A DNA stretch of 10,891 nt from Sulfolobaceae archaeon (lineage in GTDB: Archaea > Thermoproteota > Thermoprotei_A > Sulfolobales > Sulfolobaceae), in assembly GCA_028277025.1 (NCBI GenBank), contig JAPYVG010000051.1:1-10891 (forward strand), given 5' to 3'. The notes beneath the pieces are model-generated. The model worked only from the letters and a program-made list of their open reading frames with translations. It made no database searches and had not been told where the DNA came from. A program made the translations under genes and the position numbers. Shown piece after piece: positions 5,823 to 10,891 of the stretch; the first letter of the stretch is position 1; each line of letters starts with the position of its first letter.

Positions 5823-7133
5823 TCACACTATCCAAACGGGTTTTACTAGCCCTCCGGAAGAGTTATTAGTAACCCTACTTCCAATTGGTGCAACCCGGCT
5901 TAAGATCGATGAGGAAGTCTCATTTATGAATACGAAGAACCTTAAGTCAGCATAAGTTTGGTAAAATGAATCGCCTATTGCTGAAATTACAGTGTCAAAG
6001 TCTAGCACTTCTTGTGCCATGAATTCCTCTGGGGACTTTAGAACTTCGTTAATTATTCTAATCCTCTCATCCTCTGGCAAGTCTGTTAATACGAAAGTCC
6101 CCGAACCCCCATATCCCTCCCTCTTCTTAATGACCATGTTCTTTAGTTTGTTTATGTCATCAATTGTGGTCCCGATAGGAAATGAGAAAGGTTGTCTAAT
6201 CCCTTCTTTTATCCCCAGCTCCTCCATTATTTGTGGCATAAAGCAAAAGGTCATCTTATCATCAGCTATTCCCGTCCCCGGTGCATTTACTATATTAACC
6301 CATCCCCTCAAGTAAGCATTCATTAACCCTGGGGTTAAGTAATCTAAGTCTTCAATTCTTCTGTAGATTACGTCCACATGAACTTCACCGTCTAAAGTTT
6401 GCACCACTACTTCCTTGTCTTTTACGATAATGTCTGAAGGTTCAGCCAATAATAAGTCTAATTTGTCCGAGTAAAACTTGTGTTCAAAATATGCGGAGTT
6501 TAAAGTCCCATCAGTTAAGATTGCTATCACAGGGTCTCTTGTATCTGAGGCATATGATAAAGTTTTCTTTAGTAATTCTAATCCATTTCCCTCACTCCCC
6601 CTTAGGGAAAAGATGTCACCTAATACTCTATTCGTGAGTTCATTAGCCTTTAACGCGTAAGTCATCCCAGAAGGTATTCTAACATTATCCTCAAGTATGA
6701 AAGGAACTCCCTTAACCTTTACTAGGTCCTCGCCGAAAATATATACGTAAATTCCCTTTGGTGGATCAAAACCGATCATTTCAGGTCTAAAGTAGGGCGA
6801 GGTTTTAATTATCTCCTCTGGAACTACTATCTTATCACCGTGGTAGTACGAGTAGAGGAACTTATTAATCGCATCAGCTCTATTTCTTAAACCATAGGCT
6901 ATTTTCTCGAGCTCATCTCTCCGTAAAAGTCTGGGTATTGGATCAACCTTTATACTCCTATAATAATTCCCAGTGTAAAAAGTAAACCCCTCCCTATAAG
7001 CTAGTTCGTTAATCAACTGTACGTATTTGAAGAAGATATTTTGATTTTCCTCTAAGTCATTGATTATTGGTTTATATACTTCAGTGGTGTATTCAAGAAA
7101 AGCTGGGGAATTAACTGTTTTAACTTTAATCAT
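5823..7133 (-). CDS. Circularly permuted ATP-grasp protein, type 2 (COG2308)
   Basis: 436 residues with the characteristic motifs of the family in order: VDPIPR (63-68), GVPFILEDNVRIPSG (142-156), GTGIADDK (286-293), the glycine-rich KREGYGGSGT (337-346) probably contacting ATP phosphates, ADLRFFVF (395-402), and the closing NSSGGLVKPVWIV. Such proteins are predicted amide- or peptide-bond-forming ligases: they activate a carboxylate with ATP and join it to an amine. Substrates are unknown. It is the first gene of a three-gene operon with the transglutaminase five bases downstream and alpha-E last, the same trio found in many bacteria. A leaderless start at ATG 7133 is supported by a TATA-like box. 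No truncation is apparent. Confidence 0.92.
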   Translation of the reverse strand: MIKVKTVNSPAFLEYTTEVYKPIINDLEENQNIFFKYVQLINELAYREGFTFYTGNYYRSIKVDPIPRLLRRDELEKIAYGLRNRADAINKFLYSYYHGDKIVVPEEIIKTSPYFRPEMIGFDPPKGIYVYIFGEDLVKVKGVPFILEDNVRIPSGMTYALKANELTNRVLGDIFSLRGSEGNGLELLKKTLSYASDTRDPVIAILTDGTLNSAYFEHKFYSDKLDLLLAEPSDIIVKDKEVVVQTLDGEVHVDVIYRRIEDLDYLTPGLMNAYLRGWVNIVNAPGTGIADDKMTFCFMPQIMEELGIKEGIRQPFSFPIGTTIDDINKLKNMVIKKREGYGGSGTFVLTDLPEDERIRIINEVLKSPEEFMAQEVLDFDTVISAIGDSFYQTYADLRFFVFINETSSSILSRVAPIGSRVTNNSSGGLVKPVWIV

Positions 7134-7157
7134 GAGTTAAAATTGTTTACAAACTAG

Positions 7158-7165
7158 CATAAAAA
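7158..7165 (-). promoter_or_regulatory. TATA-like box of the ATP-grasp operon
   Basis: TTTTTATG on the minus strand is centred about 28 bases before the ATG at 7133. The flank 7166-7288, up to the truncated vapC, holds no further gene that I can recognise. Confidence 0.5.
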
Positions 7166-7288
7166 CCTAGCAAACTCTGTTTCAAAAAATTTTCAGTTAT
7201 TCATATGTTAATTAGAAGTGATTTTGAAAAATGTATACAAGTAGTGGTTTGAATTTAAAAAGTTTCTTAATGATGATGGCATTATGTC

Positions 7289-7420
7289 CTAAATGAGAGG
7301 TCGCTGAGATAAAAATTTTCTATTAGCTAAAGAGTCCTCTGAGTTTAAAATAACTTCCTTTACTTTTTCATTCCCCTTTAAATAATCAATAATTGCTGAG
7401 CTTTCTATTAATACTTTCAT
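7289..7420 (-). pseudogene. vapC: Truncated VapC-like toxin (PIN-domain N-terminus only)
   Basis: From ATG at 7420 the frame encodes 43 residues beginning MKVLIESSAIIDYLKGNEKV, the first strand and helix of a VapC PIN domain, and then stops at 7289 after unrelated residues. Complete VapC proteins are about 130 residues. The first catalytic Asp (LIDTS in relatives) is Glu here. The remaining three acidic positions are absent, and I could not find them in any frame between 7134 and 7289. The start overlaps the end of the antitoxin gene by 35 bases, a normal vapBC arrangement. The toxin is therefore dead, with a 3' deletion after about residue 31 as the likely cause. Confidence 0.75.
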
Positions 7421-7562
7421 CACTCCTCTTCCTCATTTCCTTAATTTCCCTCTCCAGTTCTTCAGCCTCCTCTTTACTTAATATGCCAAAATATTTCTCC
7501 AACTTTTTCCTCCTCAAACTTAACGATTTTACTGTATCAGAACCCCTATTATCTCTTGCCAT
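7386..7562 (-). CDS. vapB: VapB-like antitoxin, orphaned by decay of its toxin gene
   Basis: 58 residues from ATG at 7562; an ATG at 7571 would add three residues, but the TATA-like box about 24 bases upstream points to leaderless transcription starting near 7562. The protein is basic at the N-terminus (KSLSLRRKKLEKYFG) followed by a highly charged helix (SKEEAEELEREIKEMRKR), as in small VapB antitoxins whose C-terminal part wraps the PIN toxin. Assignment rests mainly on position: it is small, upstream of and overlapping a VapC start. With the toxin truncated, the antitoxin may persist as a free repressor or may neutralise a related VapC elsewhere; that is inference. Confidence 0.7.
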   Translation of the reverse strand: MARDNRGSDTVKSLSLRRKKLEKYFGILSKEEAEELEREIKEMRKRSDESINRKLSNY

Positions 7563-7581
7563 ACTTTTCATTCTGTATGCA

Positions 7582-7589
7582 CTTATAAA
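7582..7589 (-). promoter_or_regulatory. TATA-like box of the left vapB
   Basis: TTTATAAG on the minus strand is centred about 24 bases from ATG 7562, which decides the choice of that start over 7571. Confidence 0.55.
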
Positions 7590-7598
7590 TAAACTTTG

Positions 7599-7623
7599 TT
7601 ATGTTATTCAAATCAAAACATAA
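7599..7623. promoter_or_regulatory. Inverted repeat midway between two divergent toxin-antitoxin operons
   Basis: TTATGTT (7599-7605) and AACATAA (7617-7623) form a perfect 7-bp inverted repeat with an 11-base spacer. Its centre, 7611, almost coincides with the middle of the 100-bp gap between the two antitoxin starts. It lies just upstream of both TATA-like boxes, a position suited to an operator for one or both antitoxins. Confidence 0.45.
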
Positions 7624-7631
7624 ATGGCAAA

Positions 7632-7639
7632 ATTTTAAA
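7632..7639 (+). promoter_or_regulatory. TATA-like box of the abrB-type vapB
   Basis: The A/T-rich box ATTTTAAA lies about 27 bases before the ATG at 7663. A second AT-rich stretch, AATATAAA at 7646, is too close to the start to serve a leaderless mRNA. Confidence 0.4.
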
Positions 7640-7662
7640 GATGGGAATATAAACTATTATTT

Positions 7663-7896
7663 ATGGGATATATTGTTAGAATTGATGAGAGAGGAAGGAT
7701 TGTTATACCAAAGGAGATTAGGGATAAGTTAAATCTGAAGGAGGGGAGAGAGGTGGAAATTACATTAGACGAAAACGGTAGAATTATCATTAATACTAAG
7801 AGGATAAGCGTTGAAGATATTTACGGGATAGCTGGAAAAGAGAGCGTTAATATTGAAGAAATAGAAGAGGCTTTAAGCTTTGAAAATAATGATTGA
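7663..7896 (+). CDS. vapB: AbrB/SpoVT-type antitoxin (VapB)
   Basis: 77 residues. Residues 1-47 form an AbrB swapped-hairpin DNA-binding domain, with the diagnostic RIDERGRIVIPKEIRDKL followed by LKEGREVEI. The acidic C-terminal tail (about 50-77, rich in Glu) is the part that normally masks the toxin. The gene overlaps the downstream vapC by 17 bases, the usual coupled layout that gives antitoxin first. AbrB-type VapB proteins repress their own promoter as a complex with the toxin, and the inverted repeat at 7599-7623 is a candidate site. Intact, no anomalies. Confidence 0.92.
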   Translation: MGYIVRIDERGRIVIPKEIRDKLNLKEGREVEITLDENGRIIINTKRISVEDIYGIAGKESVNIEEIEEALSFENND

Positions 7897-8275
7897 CTCA
7901 AATGTGTTTATTTACGTACTTTTTGCTGATCCCTTATATGGTGAAAGGGCTAAGAAGCTACTTCAGATTGCTGATAATGAGGATGCTTACACTTCAACTC
8001 TGGTAATCTCACAAGTTCTAGCCCATTTAAATAGGAGAAAAAGAACTGACGTAATTCCTATTTTCGTGAATTATATTCAGCAATCTGGAATAAGAGTTGT
8101 GGAAACTAACTGGGAAGACATAATTAATGGTTTGAAATTTTTACAAATTCGAGGGCTGAGTTACAAGCTTTGGGATGACGCAATAATCCTTTATCAAATG
8201 AAGAGACTTGGAATCGATGTTATTTATTCTAACGATAAGGATTTTGACTTGCTTCAAATAAGAAGAGAATTCTAA
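7880..8275 (+). CDS. vapC: VapC-type PIN-domain ribonuclease toxin
   Basis: 131 residues, full length for VapC. PIN acidic positions visible are D6 (KIMIDSNVF), D99/D100 (LWDDAII) and D119/D121 (YSNDKDFDL). The Glu usually found in the second helix (pattern LxxxEV) appears as Gln in LVISQVLAHL (Q45), so one metal ligand may be missing or displaced. TTG at 7880 gives the standard first strand; ATG at 7889, overlapping the antitoxin stop, is an alternative that would trim three residues. VapC toxins cut tRNA or rRNA and are held inactive by VapB. The pair is transcribed away from the decayed module at its left. Confidence 0.9.
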   Translation: MKIMIDSNVFIYVLFADPLYGERAKKLLQIADNEDAYTSTLVISQVLAHLNRRKRTDVIPIFVNYIQQSGIRVVETNWEDIINGLKFLQIRGLSYKLWDDAIILYQMKRLGIDVIYSNDKDFDLLQIRREF

Positions 8276-8297
8276 TTAGGACAAATTCATGCCTAAT
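8275..8297 (+). terminator. Weak hairpin after vapC
   Basis: ATTAGG (8275-8280) pairs with CCTAAT (8292-8297) immediately after the vapC stop. The stem is short and lacks a following T-run, so a role in termination is tentative. The rest of 8298-8428 shows nothing recognisable. Confidence 0.25.
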
Positions 8298-8428
8298 AAG
8301 GAAATAGGCTGGAATTATTTCAAATTTAAGGAATGTAATATTTACAATCTCAATTAAGTGTATCTTTAGTTAAGCGGTGGGTCAGTAAGTTTGTATTATC
8401 TCTTTACCAGACTGTTATATTAGTTATT

Positions 8429-8437
8429 TTTTTAAAT
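8429..8437 (+). promoter_or_regulatory. TATA-like box of the membrane-protein pseudogene
   Basis: TTTTTAAAT is centred exactly 26 bases before the ATG at 8459, the ideal leaderless geometry, which argues that this ATG was the true start of the ancestral gene. Confidence 0.55.
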
Positions 8438-8458
8438 CCTATTGAACTAGTTTATTAT

Positions 8459-9144
8459 ATGAAATTGACTAGAATATTCTCCTTTAAGAACAATTTCTTA
8501 TCCACTATCATCATATCATTTTTTGACCATTTCAGCTGTCAGTTTAGCCATTTACAATTTCTTCCTACCACAATTAGTTATTACCTTACCAGCAATGGTA
8601 TAGTTGAGTACTTTAAAACACTCCTCGACCCATCATTCATTATTAAAGTTTTTAGTTAATAATGAACAAAATCCAAACGTTATAATTACAGTATTTATTA
8701 ACCTACCCCACAGCATTAAATTCTTTAATAGTGTAATGGGTGATGAGATAGAAATCCCATTCACACAATTAACACCATACATACTACCTTGAAGGTAGGA
8801 ATGTTAACACATCACTACTTGTAATCGCAACTTACCTAAACGGTAGTAACGTTTATTTCAGCACTGAGGAAATTGATTATAACCCAAGTTGAGTATTTAA
8901 CGATGAAAACATTCAAATTGTTGGAATTTTAAACATAATACCTAAAACAATTCACGTAAACTATACTAAAATTCAAACAGTATACGAAAGCTTAACTAAT
9001 AAAATACACTCATTATTCAACCACCCAATACCCTACCCGGGAGAGAAGGAAGTGATTTTGAAAGTTCAAGATTCAATCTTAGGTCATTCTAAGTACTTTT
9101 CGGTCTCCCTGCCCAAAATGAAGAGGTTTCTCGTCGTTGATTGA
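8459..9144 (+). pseudogene. Decayed gene for an unidentified membrane-anchored protein
   Basis: I do not recognise the family. A nearly continuous protein of about 228 codons can be followed through three frames. From ATG 8459 it reads MKLTRIFSFKNNFLSTIIIS to a T6 run (8519-8524). A +1 shift then continues as FLTISAVSLAIYNFF and, past an in-frame TAG (8601-8603), as FLVNNEQNPNVIITVFINLP to about 8789. A second +1 shift near 8765-8790 continues as EGRNVNTSLLVIATYLNGSN, past TGA (8890-8892), to a stop at 9142-9144. Basic residues followed by a long hydrophobic stretch (about residues 14-48) suggest an N-terminal anchor. The rest, with many Asn and beta-prone residues, would lie outside the cell. 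Two shifts and two stops make a product unlikely. An alternative path keeps the first frame (NGIVEYFKTLLDPSFIIK, 8591-8650). Confidence 0.6.
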
Positions 9145-9258
9145 ATGTTTTTGCGATTATGAGAATAATAGACAGTTATTACAATAGTTAATCTTAATGG
9201 GGTTTCTAACCCTCTTGACTGCCCACCAGATGTAGTCCCTAATCGATAGGAACCGTTT

Positions 9259-9314
9259 GTCCCTACACTCTCATTTCATTCATTTTATCTTCATTCATGA
9301 TCGAGTGTAGGGAC
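9259..9314. repeat. 12-bp perfect inverted repeat
   Basis: GTCCCTACACTC (9259-9270) and GAGTGTAGGGAC (9303-9314) pair perfectly around a 32-base loop made largely of TCATT-like units. Confidence 0.85.
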
Positions 9315-9325
9315 TTAGCCCTCAA

Positions 9326-9346
9326 CCACCTACTTACTGTAGGTGG
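9326..9346. repeat. Tight hairpin, 8-bp stem and 5-base loop
   Basis: CCACCTAC (9326-9333) pairs with GTAGGTGG (9339-9346) around TTACT. It follows the larger inverted repeat by 11 bases, so the two would form consecutive stem-loops in an RNA or single-stranded DNA. Confidence 0.85.
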
Positions 9347-9389
9347 ATCATGGGACTCCAACTGCACGGAGCTCACATCTCTGCAATCC

Positions 9390-9421
9390 CTCTCACCCTT
9401 TTGCCCACATCGGCGTGAGAG
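9390..9421. repeat. 7-bp inverted repeat
   Basis: CTCTCAC (9390-9396) pairs with GTGAGAG (9415-9421) around an 18-base loop. Confidence 0.6.
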
Positions 9422-9495
9422 ATCATCATTTATCAACAAAAATTCGTTATAAACGGACAAAAAATTTCTATCAACGTGAAAAGGATTCAGCTCTC

Positions 9496-9519
9496 ACTCT
9501 CTCATTATGGGGAGAGAGT
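9496..9519. repeat. 8-bp hairpin near the right end of the non-coding stretch
   Basis: ACTCTCTC (9496-9503) pairs with GAGAGAGT (9512-9519) around ATTATGGG. Its position about 42 bases inside the right direct repeat is what one expects of a subterminal hairpin in an IS200/IS605-like right end. Confidence 0.65.
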
Positions 9520-9641
9520 CAGCAATTCTTCTAACACCCGTTAGTACTAGCAATGGTCTGTGAATGTTCTCTTTTATTACTTCTATCTTTTTTCCTTATC
9601 GAAGTCCCTCCCTCCTAGTTATAGGCCTTTCGTCAAATAAC

Positions 9642-9659
9642 AACTTCTGCCCCGAAGTT
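9642..9659. repeat. Short hairpin upstream of the Rieske promoter
   Basis: AACTTC (9642-9647) pairs with GAAGTT (9654-9659) around TGCCCC, 13 bases before the TATA-like box. It could terminate incoming transcription or bind a regulator, but may be chance. Confidence 0.3.
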
Positions 9660-9672
9660 ATCAAAAGCAAAG

Positions 9673-9680
9673 ATTTAAAC
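9673..9680 (+). promoter_or_regulatory. TATA-like box of the Rieske gene
   Basis: ATTTAAAC is centred about 25 bases before ATG 9701 but only 18 before ATG 9695, which favours the second Met as the leaderless start. Confidence 0.55.
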
Positions 9681-9700
9681 CTACAAACGCTTATATGCTC

Positions 9701-10027
9701 ATGGTTTGGAAAAGAACTATTTCCGCAAAAGCACTTGAAAAGGCAAAGAGTGCCGCTGTAAAAATAGAAGATAAAGTGATTTTTATAGCAAATATAAACG
9801 GAAAACTATACGCTATGGATGCCGTGTGTAGTCACGCTAGGTGTATTCTAGGTTTTTTAGATGAGGAGAAGTTAACTGTGAAATGTCCTTGCCATCATGC
9901 TGTTTTTAATTTAAATGGTAATATGTTAGAACCGCCTTATGTTGCACCAGATGCTCCGAAAGAGAAGATGGGTCTGAAAGTCTATCAGATAAGGGATAAT
10001 AATGGCTGGATAGAGGTTGACATTTGA
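9701..10027 (+). CDS. sdx: Soluble Rieske [2Fe-2S] protein, sulredoxin-like
   Basis: 108 residues from ATG 9701. The cluster ligands are C43 and H45 (CSHARC) and C62 and H65 (CPCH), with 16 residues between the two halves. C48 and C64 occupy the positions of the disulfide that stabilises high-potential Rieske proteins. The N-terminus (MVWKRTISAKALEKAKSA) and the EPPYVAP and NNGWIEV stretches closely resemble sulredoxin of Sulfolobus tokodaii as I remember it, a small cytoplasmic Rieske protein of about 110 residues. It has no signal peptide or membrane anchor and no oxygenase domain, so it is probably a soluble electron carrier; its partner is not encoded nearby. The gene is monocistronic with its own promoter and T-rich terminator. 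The start at 9695 would add two residues. Confidence 0.93.
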   Translation: MVWKRTISAKALEKAKSAAVKIEDKVIFIANINGKLYAMDAVCSHARCILGFLDEEKLTVKCPCHHAVFNLNGNMLEPPYVAPDAPKEKMGLKVYQIRDNNGWIEVDI

Positions 10028-10047
10028 ATAATGTTTACCCTCTAAAA

Positions 10048-10060
10048 TTTTTAATTTTTT
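10048..10060 (+). terminator. T-rich terminator of the Rieske gene
   Basis: T5 (10048-10052) and T6 (10055-10060) tracts about 20-30 bases after the stop, without a hairpin, as is usual in archaea. The remaining gap to 10190 holds no supported gene. Confidence 0.5.
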
Positions 10061-10193
10061 AACGTACTCTGAAAAACAGTAATGAAGCTTACGGTGCTTT
10101 TTTATAAAAGTTTATGAAAAGTAAAATGATAGATTATGGCTTAAAAGTGAACAATTTGTATTTAAATAGTATATACCGCCTAGGAACACAATA

Positions 10194-10201
10194 TTTATAT
10201 A
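10194..10201 (+). promoter_or_regulatory. TATA box of the metallophosphoesterase gene, inside an inverted repeat
   Basis: TTTATATA is centred 26 bases before the ATG at 10224. It sits in CAATAT-TTAT-ATATTG (10189-10204), a 6-bp inverted repeat, so a repressor binding there would block TBP; this may equally be AT-rich coincidence. Confidence 0.6.
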
Positions 10202-10223
10202 TTGTGCATGTTTTAAAACTATT

Positions 10224-10891
10224 ATGGGCTTATTTAGAAGAAAACAACCAGATGGAGTTAGTGGTGGAAAGCAAATAAAAGTACTTTTCACATCAGATCT
10301 CCACGCATCAGATGTGGTATTCAAGAAATTCCTTAACGCGGGTAAAATGTTTAAAGTAGATGTAATGATAATAGGCGGTGATTTAGCGGGGAAAGCATTA
10401 ATTCCAATTATAGACTTAGGAGAAGGAAAGTATGAGATTAACGGTGAGGTTGTAGGAAGGGAAGGGCTACAAGTTATAACGCAAAGAATAAGAAACGAGG
10501 GAAATTATTACGTTATTACGGATAAGAAGGGCTATGAGGAATTAGTGAATGACAAGAGTAAATTAGATGAGGCGTTTAGGCAAGCTATAATAGAGAGGCT
10601 TAGGGAGTGGATAAAGATCGCGGAAGAGAGGTATGCTGGGACTAATATTTCGATATACGTGAACTTAGGTAATGACGACCCCCTTTATCTTTTCGATATA
10701 ATCGATGAGAGTAATGTTATGAAGAGGACAGAGGGTTTTATAATACCCATTGGAGACTACGAGATGATCTCGTTCGGTTACGTTAACCCTACACCATGGA
10801 ACACCTATAGGGAGATGAGTGAAGAAGAACTTTACTCGAATTTAAAGACTATGATGGAAAAGGTTAAGGATCCCAGTAAGATAATTCTGAA
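10224..10891 (+). CDS. Calcineurin-like metallophosphoesterase, 3' end outside window
   Basis: 222 complete codons are present and the gene continues past the right edge. Metal-binding motifs in order are D25 and H27 ([10 protein letters not shown]), D53 (IIGGDLAG) and GNDD (149-152, the usual GNH/D block, N150 and D151). Between the second and third blocks lies a roughly 90-residue insert with a small strand-rich part (VVGREGLQV) and a long charged helix (about 110-137). Archaeal members of this type are cytoplasmic phosphatases or nucleases of uncertain substrate; the C-terminal histidine motifs that would complete the site are not in view. The start is supported by the TATA box 26 bases upstream and the absence of a leader. 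The N-terminal basic stretch LFRRK is too short for a membrane anchor. Confidence 0.88.
   Translation, partial: MGLFRRKQPDGVSGGKQIKVLFTSDLHASDVVFKKFLNAGKMFKVDVMIIGGDLAGKALIPIIDLGEGKYEINGEVVGREGLQVITQRIRNEGNYYVITDKKGYEELVNDKSKLDEAFRQAIIERLREWIKIAEERYAGTNISIYVNLGNDDPLYLFDIIDESNVMKRTEGFIIPIGDYEMISFGYVNPTPWNTYREMSEEELYSNLKTMMEKVKDPSKIIL

Larger units (their letters stand above)
9142..9568. other. Hairpin-rich non-coding stretch bounded by an 8-bp direct repeat
   Basis: No convincing gene lies in these 427 bases. TGAATGTT occurs at both ends (9142-9149 and 9561-9568). Between them are several stem-loops: 12 bp at 9259-9314, 8 bp at 9326-9346, 7 bp at 9390-9421 and 8 bp at 9496-9519. Local GC is higher than in the flanking pseudogene. 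Like ends plus subterminal hairpins are features of IS200/IS605-type elements and their gene-less derivatives, so a decayed or miniature element is my leading idea. A structured RNA is the alternative. No transposase or TnpB motif could be read in any frame. Confidence 0.4.

Noticed and set aside
7270..7307. Possible C/D box sRNA (ATGATGA at 7270-7276, CTGA at 7304-7307)
   Set aside because: Only 27 bases separate the boxes, too few for a D'/C' pair plus two guides, and there is no convincing terminal stem; the match is likely chance at the end of the vapC remnant.
8276..8458. CRISPR-like or tandem repeats in the spacer after vapC
   Set aside because: No unit is repeated with regular spacing; none of the known Sulfolobales repeat sequences is present here or elsewhere in the window.
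9343..9534. Open frames in the hairpin region as genes, including a TnpB 3' end
   Set aside because: No zinc-finger, RuvC or tyrosine-transposase motifs are visible in any frame; the frames are short and cross the inverted repeats.
9564..9761. 65-residue frame across the Rieske promoter
   Set aside because: It runs out of frame into the Rieske gene and its amino-acid content is not protein-like; a shadow frame.
10114..10278. 54-residue open frame from ATG 10114
   Set aside because: It overlaps the promoter and start of the metallophosphoesterase in another frame, has no ribosome site or TATA box at the right distance, and shows no recognisable motif.

Overview
The window looks like a chromosomal segment of a thermoacidophilic crenarchaeon of the Sulfolobales. 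The DNA is AT-rich. Most first genes of transcription units have a TATA-like box about 24-29 bases before the start codon and no leader, while internal operon genes carry GGTGA-type ribosome sites. The Rieske protein closely resembles Sulfolobus sulredoxin, and type II toxin-antitoxin pairs and insertion-sequence damage are frequent. The genus-level placement is inference.

Left third (1-4658, mostly + strand): a decayed class I glutamine-amidotransferase-like gene (- strand, running off the left edge) faces a two-gene operon. The operon encodes a glutamine-synthetase-fold ligase and a metal-dependent amidohydrolase, the two halves of the fungal FluG architecture as separate genes. The ligase lacks the Glu that binds ammonium in true glutamine synthetase, so a gamma-glutamyl-amine ligase is more likely. 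Downstream lies a cytosine-deaminase (CodA)-like gene that has lost its first half and is also split by a complete 1214-bp IS element with 14-bp perfect inverted repeats and a 6-bp target duplication. Removing the element restores the reading frame across the join.

Middle (4645-7133, - strand): a compact operon of a circularly permuted ATP-grasp protein, a transglutaminase-like protease and a short alpha-E protein. This three-family association is known from amidoligase neighbourhoods thought to make or modify peptides. The transglutaminase gene carries a one-base frameshift close to its 3' end; the expected conserved tail is present in the next frame and overlaps the alpha-E start.

Next (7289-8275): two divergent VapBC-type modules stand head to head around a 100-bp spacer with a centred 7-bp inverted repeat. 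The left module keeps its antitoxin but its VapC is cut to 43 codons. The right module (AbrB-type VapB plus PIN-domain VapC) is full length.

Right part (8276-10891, + strand): a membrane-anchored-protein pseudogene with frameshifts and stop codons but a well-preserved promoter; a roughly 420-bp hairpin-rich non-coding stretch flanked by an 8-bp direct repeat, possibly a relic of a mobile element; a sulredoxin-like Rieske protein; and the 5' part of a calcineurin-like metallophosphoesterase gene cut by the window edge. The window is remarkable for density of decay: at least five broken genes among about fifteen.
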